Assembly (NCBI GenBank): GCA_903924005.1
Contig: CAIXZV010000581.1
Location: forward strand, 1-9,255
Length of the DNA stretch: 9,255 bases
Origin: an uncultured Chloroflexota bacterium
GTDB lineage: Bacteria; Chloroflexota; Limnocylindria; Limnocylindrales; CSP1-4
Direction: 5' to 3'
The position numbers and the translations under genes were made by a program. Below the pieces are notes generated by a model, which was not told where the DNA came from, made no database searches, and saw only the letters and a program-made list of their open reading frames with translations. Of the stretch, positions 1 to 6,076 are shown in pieces (the first letter of the stretch is position 1; every line of letters starts with the position of its first letter).

Positions 1-2
1 CC

Positions 3-1106
3 TACGGCGGCGATACGCCGCTGACCCCGGTCTCGGCCAAGTCGCGCGTGGGCATCCCCGAGCTGCTTGAGATGATCCTGCTTGTGGCAGACGTCCAGGA
101 GCTCAAGGCCAATCCGAAGCGGTCCGCCATCGGCACCGTCATCGAGGCCCGCCTCGACAAGGGCCGTGGCGCAGTGGCCACGATCATCGTCCAGACAGGC
201 ACGCTCCACGTCGGCGACGTCGTGGTGGCGGGCAACGTCGTGGGCAAGATCAAGGCGCTGGAGACGGCCGGCGGCAAGCGAATCAGCAAGGCCGGACCCG
301 CAACGGCGGCCGTGATCCTTGGCCTGACCGAAGTCCCGGAGGCGGGCGACGTGCTCCGCGTCGTGGCCGACGTCATGGTGGCCCGAACCCAGGTGGAGAA
401 GCAGAAGGCCGCGGCGGCTGCCGCAGCCCCAGGCGGCTCCGGCCGGGCAACGCTTGAGGACCTGTACCGCCAGATCCAGGCCGGGCAGGCCAAGGAACTG
501 CGGATCATCCTCAAGACCGACGTGTCGGGCTCGCTTGGCGCCATCGACCATGCGCTGGGCCAGCTGAGCCTTGACGAGGTCAAGATCAACGTCCTGCTTG
601 CGGCTGCGGGCGACATCACCGACAACGACATCATGCTTGCGACGGCGTCTAACGCCATCGTCGTGGGCTTCAACACCGCCATCACCGACACGGCCCGCCG
701 TGCGGCCGAGGCTGAGGGTGTCGACGTCCGTCTCTACGACATCATCTACAAGCTCACGGACGACATCGACATGGCCCTCAAGGGTCTGCTCGAGCCGGAG
801 ATTGTGGAGGTTGTCGAAGGGCGCGCCGAGGTCCGCCAGATCTTCAAGGTTGGCAAGACCCAGGTCATCGCCGGCTGCTTTGTCACCGACGGCCGCATCG
901 TCCGCAGCAGCGGCGCGCGTGTGTTCCGTGGCGGCAAGATTGTTGTGACCGACAAGCTTGAGGGCCTGCGCCGCTTCAAGGACGATGTCCGCGAAGTTGC
1001 CCAGAACCTTGAGTGCGGCATCAGCCTGGCCGGGTACAACGACCTGGTTGAGGGCGACATCATCGAGTGCTTCACCACCCAGGCGCGCAGCCGGGCCGGC
1101 TCCTGA
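3..1106 (+). CDS. infB: Translation initiation factor IF-2, C-terminal part (5' end outside window)
   Basis: IF2 is the GTPase that brings fMet-tRNA to the 30S subunit and promotes subunit joining. The open frame runs into the window from the left; the first full codon is at 3, giving 367 visible residues. The visible part opens with the GGDT...SAK segment (SAK at residues 11-13), the last guanine-binding motif of the G domain. It continues with beta-barrel domain II (about 38-125), an Ala-rich linker (about 134-147), domain III (about 150-245, with LKTDVSGSLGAI) and the fMet-tRNA-binding domain IV (about 260-360, ending ECGISLAGYNDLVEGDIIE). All of these are typical of bacterial IF2. The GTG at 48 is an internal codon, because the homology continues upstream of it. 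The stop is TGA at 1104-1106, and rbfA follows after 45 bases, the usual order in bacteria. The N-terminal region and most of the G domain are not in the window. Confidence 0.97.
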   Translation, partial: YGGDTPLTPVSAKSRVGIPELLEMILLVADVQELKANPKRSAIGTVIEARLDKGRGAVATIIVQTGTLHVGDVVVAGNVVGKIKALETAGGKRISKAGPATAAVILGLTEVPEAGDVLRVVADVMVARTQVEKQKAAAAAAAPGGSGRATLEDLYRQIQAGQAKELRIILKTDVSGSLGAIDHALGQLSLDEVKINVLLAAAGDITDNDIMLATASNAIVVGFNTAITDTARRAAEAEGVDVRLYDIIYKLTDDIDMALKGLLEPEIVEVVEGRAEVRQIFKVGKTQVIAGCFVTDGRIVRSSGARVFRGGKIVVTDKLEGLRRFKDDVREVAQNLECGISLAGYNDLVEGDIIECFTTQARSRAGS

Positions 1107-1151
1107 GGGCCGGTCTGACCCAGCGCCTCGGCGGCATCACGAGGTGACGCG

Positions 1152-1733
1152 ATGAGCCAGCGGATGGACCGCGTCAACGAGCTGCTCCGTCAGGAGATCG
1201 GCGCGTTGCTTGCAAAGGAGATCGCGGACCCGCGCATCGGGTTCGCGACCATCACCGACGTGGAAACCTCGCCGGATCTTCGCCACGCGAAGGTCTGGGT
1301 GAGCGTGATTGGCCAGGAGGCGGACCGCAAGGACACCATCCGGGCGCTCATCCACACGATGCCGTTCATTCGGCACGAACTGGGGAAGCGGCTTCGGATC
1401 CGCCGGATCCCGGACATGCACGTGATGCTGGACGATTCTGCAGAGCGCGGCACCCGGCTCATGCACCTGCTGGATGAGCTTGCGGCCGGGGTGGATCCCG
1501 CCACCATCGTGCCCTACGTCGCGTCGCTGCCAACACCCGTGAAGCGGCTGCCGCACGAGGGGGATATGCCTGAACCGGCATCGCCCGAGGATGCGGCAAA
1601 GGCAGAGGCGCTTGTGATCCCGCCGGCGCCCAGGCTTGGACGGTCGTCTGGAAAGCCCAGGAAGCCTGCGTACAACCCGGTGCGCGTCAAGGGCGCGGGC
1701 AAGGCCAAGAGCCGGGGGAAGCCCGGCAAATGA
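1152..1733 (+). CDS. rbfA: 30S ribosome-binding factor RbfA with long basic C-terminal tail
   Basis: RbfA is a small KH-type protein that binds the immature 30S subunit and helps 16S rRNA maturation. The core (residues 1 to about 113) shows the family pattern: MSQRMDRVNELLRQEIGALL at the N-terminus, DPRIGFATITDVETSPDLRHAKVWVS, and a final RIPDMHVMLDDSAERG helix region. The product is 193 residues, whereas RbfA is commonly about 120-135. The extra part is a low-complexity tail rich in Pro, Ala, Lys and Arg (about 130-193), probably disordered and possibly rRNA-contacting (inference). The ATG at 1152 is supported by GAGGTGA at 1141-1147 just upstream. The stop overlaps the nrnA start in an ATGA at 1730-1733, which suggests translational coupling. 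Confidence 0.95.
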   Translation: MSQRMDRVNELLRQEIGALLAKEIADPRIGFATITDVETSPDLRHAKVWVSVIGQEADRKDTIRALIHTMPFIRHELGKRLRIRRIPDMHVMLDDSAERGTRLMHLLDELAAGVDPATIVPYVASLPTPVKRLPHEGDMPEPASPEDAAKAEALVIPPAPRLGRSSGKPRKPAYNPVRVKGAGKAKSRGKPGK

Positions 1734-2770
1734 CAGCTGCCGTGGACTTGGCTGCGCTCGCGTCCGCTGACGTGCCCGCAGCCCTTGTGGAGCGCCTCCG
1801 CGCCGCCCGCCACGTGCTTGCGGTGAGCCACGAGCACCCCGATGCGGACACGCTTGGTGCGGTGTTGGGGATTTGCGCCGTTGTGGAGGCGCTTGGCGGT
1901 AAAGCCACCCCCATCAGCTCTGAGCCGCCGCCGCCGCTCTACGCGTTCATGCCCGGGATTGAGCGCTTCCGCACGGACCCAGACCCTGCCGAGGCCTATG
2001 ACCTGCTTGTGCTTGCGGACTGCGCCAGCGCTAGCCGTGTGGGCGGCGTGGCGGAGCGGCACGCGGCGCTGTTTGCGGCGCTCCCGCTGGTGATCATCGA
2101 CCACCATGCGTCCAACACGTCCAACAACGCCACCGGTGAGGCGCATTGGATTGACGCCAACGCCGCCGCCACCTGCGAGATGGTGGCCCTGCTTGCAGTG
2201 CGTGTTGGCATGTCCCTTGACGCGGACGGCGGCACGCTCGCTGCGGCGCTTATGGCGGGCATCGTGATGGACACCGCCACATTTGCGCACCCGAACGCCA
2301 CGCCGCGGACGCTGACCGTCTCCGCCGCCCTTGTGGCGGCCGGCGCCCCGCTGTCGGACATCTCGAGGCGGCTCTACCGCACAAAGCCCGACGTCCAGCT
2401 GCGGCTCTTTGGCCGTGTCCTGGAGCGTTTGGCAACCTCGGCCAACCGCCGCGTCATCTGGTCCACGCTGCACGACGCGGACTTTGCGGCCACCGGCACA
2501 ATTGCAGCGCATTCGGAGGGGATCATCGACCTGCTCGCCCAGAGCGAGACCGCCGAGGTGGCCATGTTGTTCAAGGAGCAGCCGGACGGCACAACGCGCC
2601 TGAGCGTGCGGACGAAGGCCGGGGGCGTTGACGCCACCGCGCTGACGGGTCTGTACGGCGGCGGCGGGCACACGCGTGCGGCTGGCGCATCAATTGCCGG
2701 CGGGCTGGACGCGGCCATGGCGACCGTTCTGCCCGCAGCCGAGCGCCTTGCGGCGGCGGTGGCGAGGTGA
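1730..2770 (+). CDS. nrnA: DHH/DHHA1 phosphoesterase, NrnA-like oligoribonuclease / pAp phosphatase
   Basis: NrnA-type enzymes use Mn ions to hydrolyse very short RNA oligonucleotides from an end and, in several bacteria, also dephosphorylate pAp. The 346-residue product has the DHH domain motifs in order: HEHPDAD (34-40), D97 in LVLADCAS, DHHASN (124-129) and MAGIVMDTATF with D181. It ends with a DHHA1 substrate-binding domain whose glycine signature GGGGHTRAAG is at 310-319. Length and order match the family. Motif I reads D-A-D rather than the D-G-D of Bacillus NrnA, but keeps both metal-binding aspartates. It overlaps rbfA by four bases (ATGA) and truB by four bases (GTGA). A purine-rich GGGGGAA at 1714-1720 can serve as ribosome binding site. 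A position between rbfA and truB is common for this family. Whether it acts mainly on nanoRNA, pAp or cyclic-dinucleotide products cannot be told from sequence. Confidence 0.93.
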   Translation: MTAAVDLAALASADVPAALVERLRAARHVLAVSHEHPDADTLGAVLGICAVVEALGGKATPISSEPPPPLYAFMPGIERFRTDPDPAEAYDLLVLADCASASRVGGVAERHAALFAALPLVIIDHHASNTSNNATGEAHWIDANAAATCEMVALLAVRVGMSLDADGGTLAAALMAGIVMDTATFAHPNATPRTLTVSAALVAAGAPLSDISRRLYRTKPDVQLRLFGRVLERLATSANRRVIWSTLHDADFAATGTIAAHSEGIIDLLAQSETAEVAMLFKEQPDGTTRLSVRTKAGGVDATALTGLYGGGGHTRAAGASIAGGLDAAMATVLPAAERLAAAVAR

Positions 2771-3744
2771 AGCGCGACCGAAGCGGCGGCATGGACGGCG
2801 TCATCGTCGTTGCGAAGCCGTCGGGCCCCACATCGCATGACGTTGTGGGTCTTGTCCGGCGGCTGGCCGCAACTCCGCGCGTTGGCCACGGCGGCACGCT
2901 TGACCCGTTTGCCGCGGGCGTCCTGCCGGTCTTTCTCGGCGGTGCCACCCGGCTGACCGAATACCATCTGGGCGCCGAGAAGCGCTACACCGCCACCATC
3001 TGCTTTGGCGAGACGTCCACCACGGACGATATCGACGGCGACCGGACGCGCATCGACGGCCCGCGCCTGACGCGTGCGGTTGTGGAGGCCGAGCTGGCGG
3101 CGATGACCGGGCCAGCCCAGCAGGTGCCGCCCGACTACAGCGCCGTGCAGGTGGGCGGTCGCCGCGCGTATCGCATGGCGCGTGCAGGCGAGGACGTGGT
3201 CCTGGCGCCGCGCAATGTGGTCCTTGAGGCGCTGGACCTCGTTGAGTGGAACGACAGCGATCCGGACCGCCCCTACGCGGTGGTGAACGTCCGCTGCTCT
3301 GCGGGGACGTACGTGCGCGCCATCGCGCGCGACCTGGGTACACGACTGGGCAGCGGCGCGTATCTGGGCGCCCTCGTCCGGACCGCCTCAGGCGCATTCC
3401 GCCTTGAGGACGCCGTGCCGCTGGACGTGCTGCGCGAGCACGCGGCCGACGGTCCGGCTGGGATTGCCGCCATCCTGCTCCCCATCGACGCCGGGCTTGA
3501 AGACCTGCCCCACGCAAAGGTGACCGCCGAGGAGGTTCGCCGTCTTGGCGAGGGCCTGCCGACGGGGCCAAAGACGCCTCTCGTGGTCCGCGACGCGCCG
3601 CTGCTGCTTGCGGTTGGGCCCAACGGCGCCGTGGTGGCCCTGTGCCGGGCCGTGGCGGGCATCCTGCACCCCACAAAGGTGCTTGCGGTGCGTCCCGCCA
3701 CGGACGGGCGGCCAAACCCGCGGCCCCCGCTTCCCGAGGGCTGA
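2767..3744 (+). CDS. truB: tRNA pseudouridine(55) synthase TruB
   Basis: TruB converts U55 in the T-loop of tRNAs to pseudouridine. Motifs seen in the 325-residue product: the N-terminal DGVIVVAKPSGPTSHDVV (about 10-27), the catalytic motif GHGGTLDPFAAGVLP with nucleophile D46, PPDYSAVQVGGRRAYRMAR (121-139, with the conserved active-site Tyr135), and CSAGTYVRAIARDLG (177-191). The C-terminal part (about 245-312) resembles the small PUA-like domain. The GTG start at 2767 overlaps the nrnA stop (GTGA) and gives a short basic leader like that of E. coli TruB. The alternative is ATG at 2791, directly at MDGVIVV, which homology also allows; neither has a strong ribosome binding site. The C-terminal dozen residues are Pro-rich and probably unstructured. 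Confidence 0.95.
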   Translation: MKRDRSGGMDGVIVVAKPSGPTSHDVVGLVRRLAATPRVGHGGTLDPFAAGVLPVFLGGATRLTEYHLGAEKRYTATICFGETSTTDDIDGDRTRIDGPRLTRAVVEAELAAMTGPAQQVPPDYSAVQVGGRRAYRMARAGEDVVLAPRNVVLEALDLVEWNDSDPDRPYAVVNVRCSAGTYVRAIARDLGTRLGSGAYLGALVRTASGAFRLEDAVPLDVLREHAADGPAGIAAILLPIDAGLEDLPHAKVTAEEVRRLGEGLPTGPKTPLVVRDAPLLLAVGPNGAVVALCRAVAGILHPTKVLAVRPATDGRPNPRPPLPEG

Positions 3745-3746
3745 CC

Positions 3747-4565
3747 GTGGCGATGCGCGTCGCCTACGGGCTGGACGAGCTGGCTCCTGCCGACCATCCG
3801 GCCTTCGTGGTGGTGGGCGTCTTTGACGGCCTGCACCTGGGCCACGCCTACCTGCTCCGCCATCTCGTCGATGAGGCAGCGCAGCGCGGCGCCAAGCCGA
3901 TGGTGGTGACGTTTGACCACCACCCCGACGAGGTCATCACGGGCACCGCACCGGCGCTGCTGTGCGATCCGGGGGAGCGGCTTGCGCGCCTCGAGGCCGC
4001 TGGCGTTGCCACGACGGTGGTGGTCCACTTTGACCAAGCGCTGCGCCAGACCACGTACCGGGCCTTTGTGGAGCGGCTGTCAACCCACGGCCGTCTTGCG
4101 GGCTTCCTGATGACGCCCGACGCGGCGTTTGGCTATCAGCGCGCGGGTACGCCCGCAACGCTTGCCGGTCTGGGGCTTGCAGCCGGGTTTGACGTTGTGG
4201 TGCTGCCGCCGTTTGAACTGGACGGCCACCCGGTCAGGAGCACCGAGGTCCGCACAGCGATTGCCGCTGGCGACATCGCCCTCGCCACGCGCCTGCTGGG
4301 ACGCGCGCCGGCGGTGGCGGGCGAGCTTGACGGCGAGGTTGCCGGCGAGGCTGACGGCGAGGTTGCCGGGGCAGGGGAGCACCCGGTGCGATTTGAGCTC
4401 CCCATGATGCTGCCGCCCGACGGCCTCTGGCCCGTGCGGCTGACCGCAGGTGCGACACCAGCGGCGGACGTGGTGGCGCGTGTCGGCGATGGACGGCTCT
4501 GGCTCACGGGCCTGATGCCCGGCGCCCGCATCCGGGCAGAGCTGCTCGGCCCAGCCCAGATCTGA
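3747..4565 (+). CDS. ribF: RibF-type FMN adenylyltransferase lacking a recognisable riboflavin kinase domain
   Basis: Bacterial RibF is normally bifunctional: an N-terminal adenylyltransferase makes FAD from FMN and ATP, and a C-terminal kinase phosphorylates riboflavin to FMN. Here the N-terminal nucleotidyltransferase half is present: GVFDGLHLGH (24-33) is the HxGH-type ATP motif, followed by VVTFDHHP (53-60), a TPDAAFGYQRAG segment (123-134) and STEVRTAIAAGDIALATRLLGR (165-186). After residue 186 the kinase signature (the GFPTAN-type motif and the catalytic Glu region) is absent. In its place are an acidic 8-residue repeat (193-208) and about 60 residues in which only LPPDGLWPVRL (222-232) recalls the kinase beta-barrel. 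The product is 272 residues against roughly 300-330 for full RibF. The GTG at 3747 is chosen because GAGGG at 3736-3740 is well spaced (6 bases); ATG at 3753 is the alternative. The gene starts just after truB. I infer FMN adenylyltransferase activity only. Confidence 0.87.
   Translation: MAMRVAYGLDELAPADHPAFVVVGVFDGLHLGHAYLLRHLVDEAAQRGAKPMVVTFDHHPDEVITGTAPALLCDPGERLARLEAAGVATTVVVHFDQALRQTTYRAFVERLSTHGRLAGFLMTPDAAFGYQRAGTPATLAGLGLAAGFDVVVLPPFELDGHPVRSTEVRTAIAAGDIALATRLLGRAPAVAGELDGEVAGEADGEVAGAGEHPVRFELPMMLPPDGLWPVRLTAGATPAADVVARVGDGRLWLTGLMPGARIRAELLGPAQI
4323..4370 (+). repeat. 24-bp tandem duplication inside ribF
   Basis: Two adjacent 24-base units, 4323-4346 and 4347-4370, match at 21 of 24 positions and share the core GACGGCGAGGTTGCCGG. 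They encode the acidic, Gly-rich repeats ELDGEVAG and EADGEVAG. The frame is kept because 24 is a multiple of three. The repeat lies just after the adenylyltransferase domain, exactly where the riboflavin kinase domain should begin. Confidence 0.9.
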
Positions 4566-4577
4566 GAGGAGCGCGTC

Positions 4578-5567
4578 ATGGATACGGTTCGCTGGGGCAT
4601 CCTCTCGACCGCCAAGATCGCCACCACGAAGGTGATCCCGGGCATGCGGCGCGCGGCACGGGCCGAGGTGGTTGCGATTGCCTCACGCGACGCGGCAACG
4701 GCGCAGGCGGCGGCGGACCGGCTGGGAATTCCCCGCGCCCACGGCAGCTACGAGGCGCTGCTGGACGATCCGGATCTGGACGCGATCTACATTCCGCTGC
4801 CCAACCATCTCCACGCTGCGTGGGCAATCAAGGCGCTGCAGGCGGGCAAGCATGTCCTGTGCGAGAAGCCGCTGGCGATGACCGCGGCCGACGCCCAGGC
4901 GATGGTCGCGGCGGCCGATGCTGCGGGGCGGCGTCTCGTCGAGGCGTTCATGTACCGCCACCACCCAAGCTGGCTGGCCGTGCGTCGTCTGGTGGACGAG
5001 GGGCGGATTGGCGACCTGTGCGCCGTGGACTCCTGGTTCTCGTACCACAACGACGATCCGGCCAACATCCGCAACATCGCGGCCTACGGCGGCGGTGCCC
5101 TGTACGACATCGGCTGCTACAACGTCAACCTCTCGCGCTGGCTGTTTGGTGGCGAGCCCGTCTCGGTGTCGGGCGCCATCCGGCGCGATCCCGCGTCAGG
5201 CGTGGACATCCTCACCAGCGGCACGCTGGGCTTCGCGAACGGCGTTGCTACCTTCACGTGCGCCACGCGGGTTGAGCCGGACCAGCGCGTCCACATCTAC
5301 GGCACAACCGGGCGGATCGTCGTGGAGATCCCGTTCAACATCCCGCCTGATCGGCCAAGCCGCGTCCAGCTTGTCGCCGGCGGCCAGCCGCCCGTTGCGC
5401 CCGGCGTGGAGGTGCTTGAGTTCCCCCCAGCCGATCAGTACGCCTGCCAGGCGGACGCGTTTGCGGCGATGATCCTGGACGGGGCCGAGCCGCAGGTGCC
5501 GCCGTCAGACGCCGTTGCCAACCTGAGGGTGATCGAGGAGCTGTTCCGCGTGGCCGCAGAACGCTGA
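4578..5567 (+). CDS. Gfo/Idh/MocA family NAD(P)-dependent oxidoreductase
   Basis: This is a 329-residue member of the glucose-fructose oxidoreductase / inositol dehydrogenase / MocA family. The N-terminal Rossmann fold starts with WGILSTAKIA (6-15). It is followed by YIPLPNHLHAAW (71-82), the family CEKPLA motif (95-100, with the catalytic-site Lys97), EAFMYRHHP (122-130) and GGGALYDIGCYNVNLSRWL (171-189). The C-terminal half is the alpha/beta substrate domain. The STAKIA, EAFMYRHHP and DIGCY pattern resembles the branch holding NADP-dependent D-xylose 1-dehydrogenase and dihydrodiol dehydrogenase, so a sugar or other polyol-like substrate is plausible, but the substrate is not determined. 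The start at 4578 is well supported by AGAGGAG at 4565-4571, 6 bases upstream. It sits 12 bases after ribF, so it is probably co-transcribed with the translation genes, although metabolically unrelated to them. Confidence 0.93.
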   Translation: MDTVRWGILSTAKIATTKVIPGMRRAARAEVVAIASRDAATAQAAADRLGIPRAHGSYEALLDDPDLDAIYIPLPNHLHAAWAIKALQAGKHVLCEKPLAMTAADAQAMVAAADAAGRRLVEAFMYRHHPSWLAVRRLVDEGRIGDLCAVDSWFSYHNDDPANIRNIAAYGGGALYDIGCYNVNLSRWLFGGEPVSVSGAIRRDPASGVDILTSGTLGFANGVATFTCATRVEPDQRVHIYGTTGRIVVEIPFNIPPDRPSRVQLVAGGQPPVAPGVEVLEFPPADQYACQADAFAAMILDGAEPQVPPSDAVANLRVIEELFRVAAER

Positions 5568-5573
5568 CGCGCT

Positions 5574-5596
5574 GGCCCCGTCCGGCGTGGCGGGCC
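5574..5596 (+). terminator. Possible weak hairpin after the oxidoreductase gene
   Basis: GGCCC at 5574-5578 pairs with GGGCC at 5592-5596 around a 13-base loop, followed by GTTT. A second small stem-loop (TTGCC-GGAA-GGCGA, 5599-5612) follows and overlaps the proposed -35 of the rpsO promoter. The stem is short and there is no real T-run, so factor-independent termination is doubtful. It is listed because it lies between a stop codon and a likely new promoter. Confidence 0.22.
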
Positions 5597-5598
5597 GT

Positions 5599-5628
5599 TT
5601 GCCGGAAGGCGACCGGGCCTGCTATTCT
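5599..5628 (+). promoter_or_regulatory. Putative extended -10 promoter for rpsO(-pnp)
   Basis: TTGCCG at 5599-5604 (4 of 6 matches to the -35 consensus) is separated by 18 bases from TATTCT at 5623-5628 (4 of 6 matches to the -10 consensus). TG at 5620-5621 gives an extended -10 (TGCTATTCT). This is one of the few AT-containing pockets in a GC-rich 118-base gap, and it would start transcription roughly at 5635, some 50 bases before the rpsO start codon. It would separate the rpsO-pnp unit from the upstream infB-ribF unit. The assignment is by eye only. Confidence 0.5.
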
Positions 5629-5675
5629 CCGCCGGTCGAAGAGAAGACGTATTTAGTCACGCCATCGTTCGTGTC

Positions 5676-5680
5676 GGAGG
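5676..5680 (+). promoter_or_regulatory. Ribosome binding site that fixes the GTG start of rpsO
   Basis: GGAGG lies 5 bases before the GTG at 5686. It decides the start: the same frame is open upstream to 5587, but only the GTG start gives the 89-residue length normal for S15. Confidence 0.8.
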
Positions 5681-5685
5681 ATCGA

Positions 5686-5955
5686 GTGCCGCTCGCGCGG
5701 GAGAAGAAGCAAGAGGTCATCGAGTCGTATGCGGTCGCCGAGGGCGACACCGGCTCGCCCGAAGTCCAGGTCGCGCTCCTCACTGAGCGGATCCGGGAGC
5801 TGACGGAGCACCTCCGGAGCTTCCCGAAGGACAACCATTCCCGTCGCGGCCTCCTCAAGCTTGTGGGCCAGCGCCGGCGCTTGCTCGCGTACCTCGTGAA
5901 GAAGGACGCGACTCGCTACCGCGCCGTTATCGGCCGGCTCGGACTGCGCCGCTAG
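5686..5955 (+). CDS. rpsO: 30S ribosomal protein S15
   Basis: S15 binds the central domain of 16S rRNA early in 30S assembly. The 89-residue product starts PLAREKKQEVIESYAVAEGD after the initiating GTG codon. It carries the family signature DTGSPEVQVALLTERI (21-36), the rRNA-binding HSRRGLLKLVGQRRRLLAYL (51-70) and the C-terminal RYRAVIGRLGLRR (77-89). The length is exactly typical. Translation from further upstream would add 33 residues without family similarity, so the GTG with GGAGG upstream is chosen. The neighbour pnp follows after a 121-base leader, as in many bacteria, where the two genes share transcripts. In E. coli S15 represses its own translation; no such pseudoknot was established here. 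Confidence 0.97.
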   Translation: MPLAREKKQEVIESYAVAEGDTGSPEVQVALLTERIRELTEHLRSFPKDNHSRRGLLKLVGQRRRLLAYLVKKDATRYRAVIGRLGLRR

Positions 5956-5966
5956 CCATCCGCCAC

Positions 5967-5991
5967 GAACCCCGGGTATGCCCCGGGGTTC
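5967..5991 (+). terminator. GC-rich hairpin between rpsO and pnp (terminator/attenuator or processing stem)
   Basis: GAACCCCGGG (5967-5976) pairs perfectly with CCCGGGGTTC (5982-5991) around a 5-base loop, starting 11 bases after the rpsO stop. The downstream sequence (TGCGCTTTC) lacks a proper T-run, so read-through into pnp is likely and full termination uncertain. In E. coli the equivalent gap holds the rpsO terminator and an RNase III-cleaved stem through which PNPase limits its own expression. Whether this hairpin plays a similar part is inference. A second small stem (CGCCT-GTT-AGGCG, 6027-6039) lies further down the leader. Confidence 0.6.
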
Positions 5992-6059
5992 TGCGCTTTC
6001 GGCTCCGGCGATCCAGCCCGCCCACTCGCCTGTTAGGCGCTACTCCGCCACAGATGGCC

Positions 6060-6065
6060 AAGGAG
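6060..6065 (+). promoter_or_regulatory. Ribosome binding site for pnp
   Basis: AAGGAG lies 11 bases before the ATG at 6077. The spacing is a little long but it is the only good match. It supports ATG 6077 rather than the in-frame ATG at 5978, which falls in the loop of the upstream hairpin and has no such site. Confidence 0.7.
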
Positions 6066-6076
6066 TTCGTATACCT

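Noticed and set aside
48..50. GTG as the start of a short stand-alone IF2 fragment
   Set aside because: IF2 similarity (GGDT...SAK) continues upstream in the same frame to the window edge, so this is an internal codon of a truncated-by-window gene.
1514..2671. Long minus-strand open frame opposite nrnA and rbfA (385 codons)
   Set aside because: It is antisense to two clearly recognised genes and its translation is Arg/Gly/His-rich with no family features, typical of a GC-rich shadow frame.
5587..5685. Upstream extension of rpsO
   Set aside because: It would give a 122-residue S15 with a non-homologous leader running through the proposed promoter; the GTG at 5686 with GGAGG gives the normal 89 residues.
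6039..6049. GCTACTCCGCC resembling the CTATTCTCCGCC at the rpsO promoter, as a second promoter for pnp
   Set aside because: The hexamer is a poor -10 (about 2 of 6) and no matching -35 is visible; the likeness may be chance in GC-rich sequence.
5978..6076. In-frame upstream ATG that would extend PNPase by 33 residues
   Set aside because: The ATG lies in the loop of the rpsO-pnp hairpin, has no ribosome binding site, and the extra residues lack PNPase similarity, whereas ATG 6077 has AAGGAG upstream and matches the family N-terminus.
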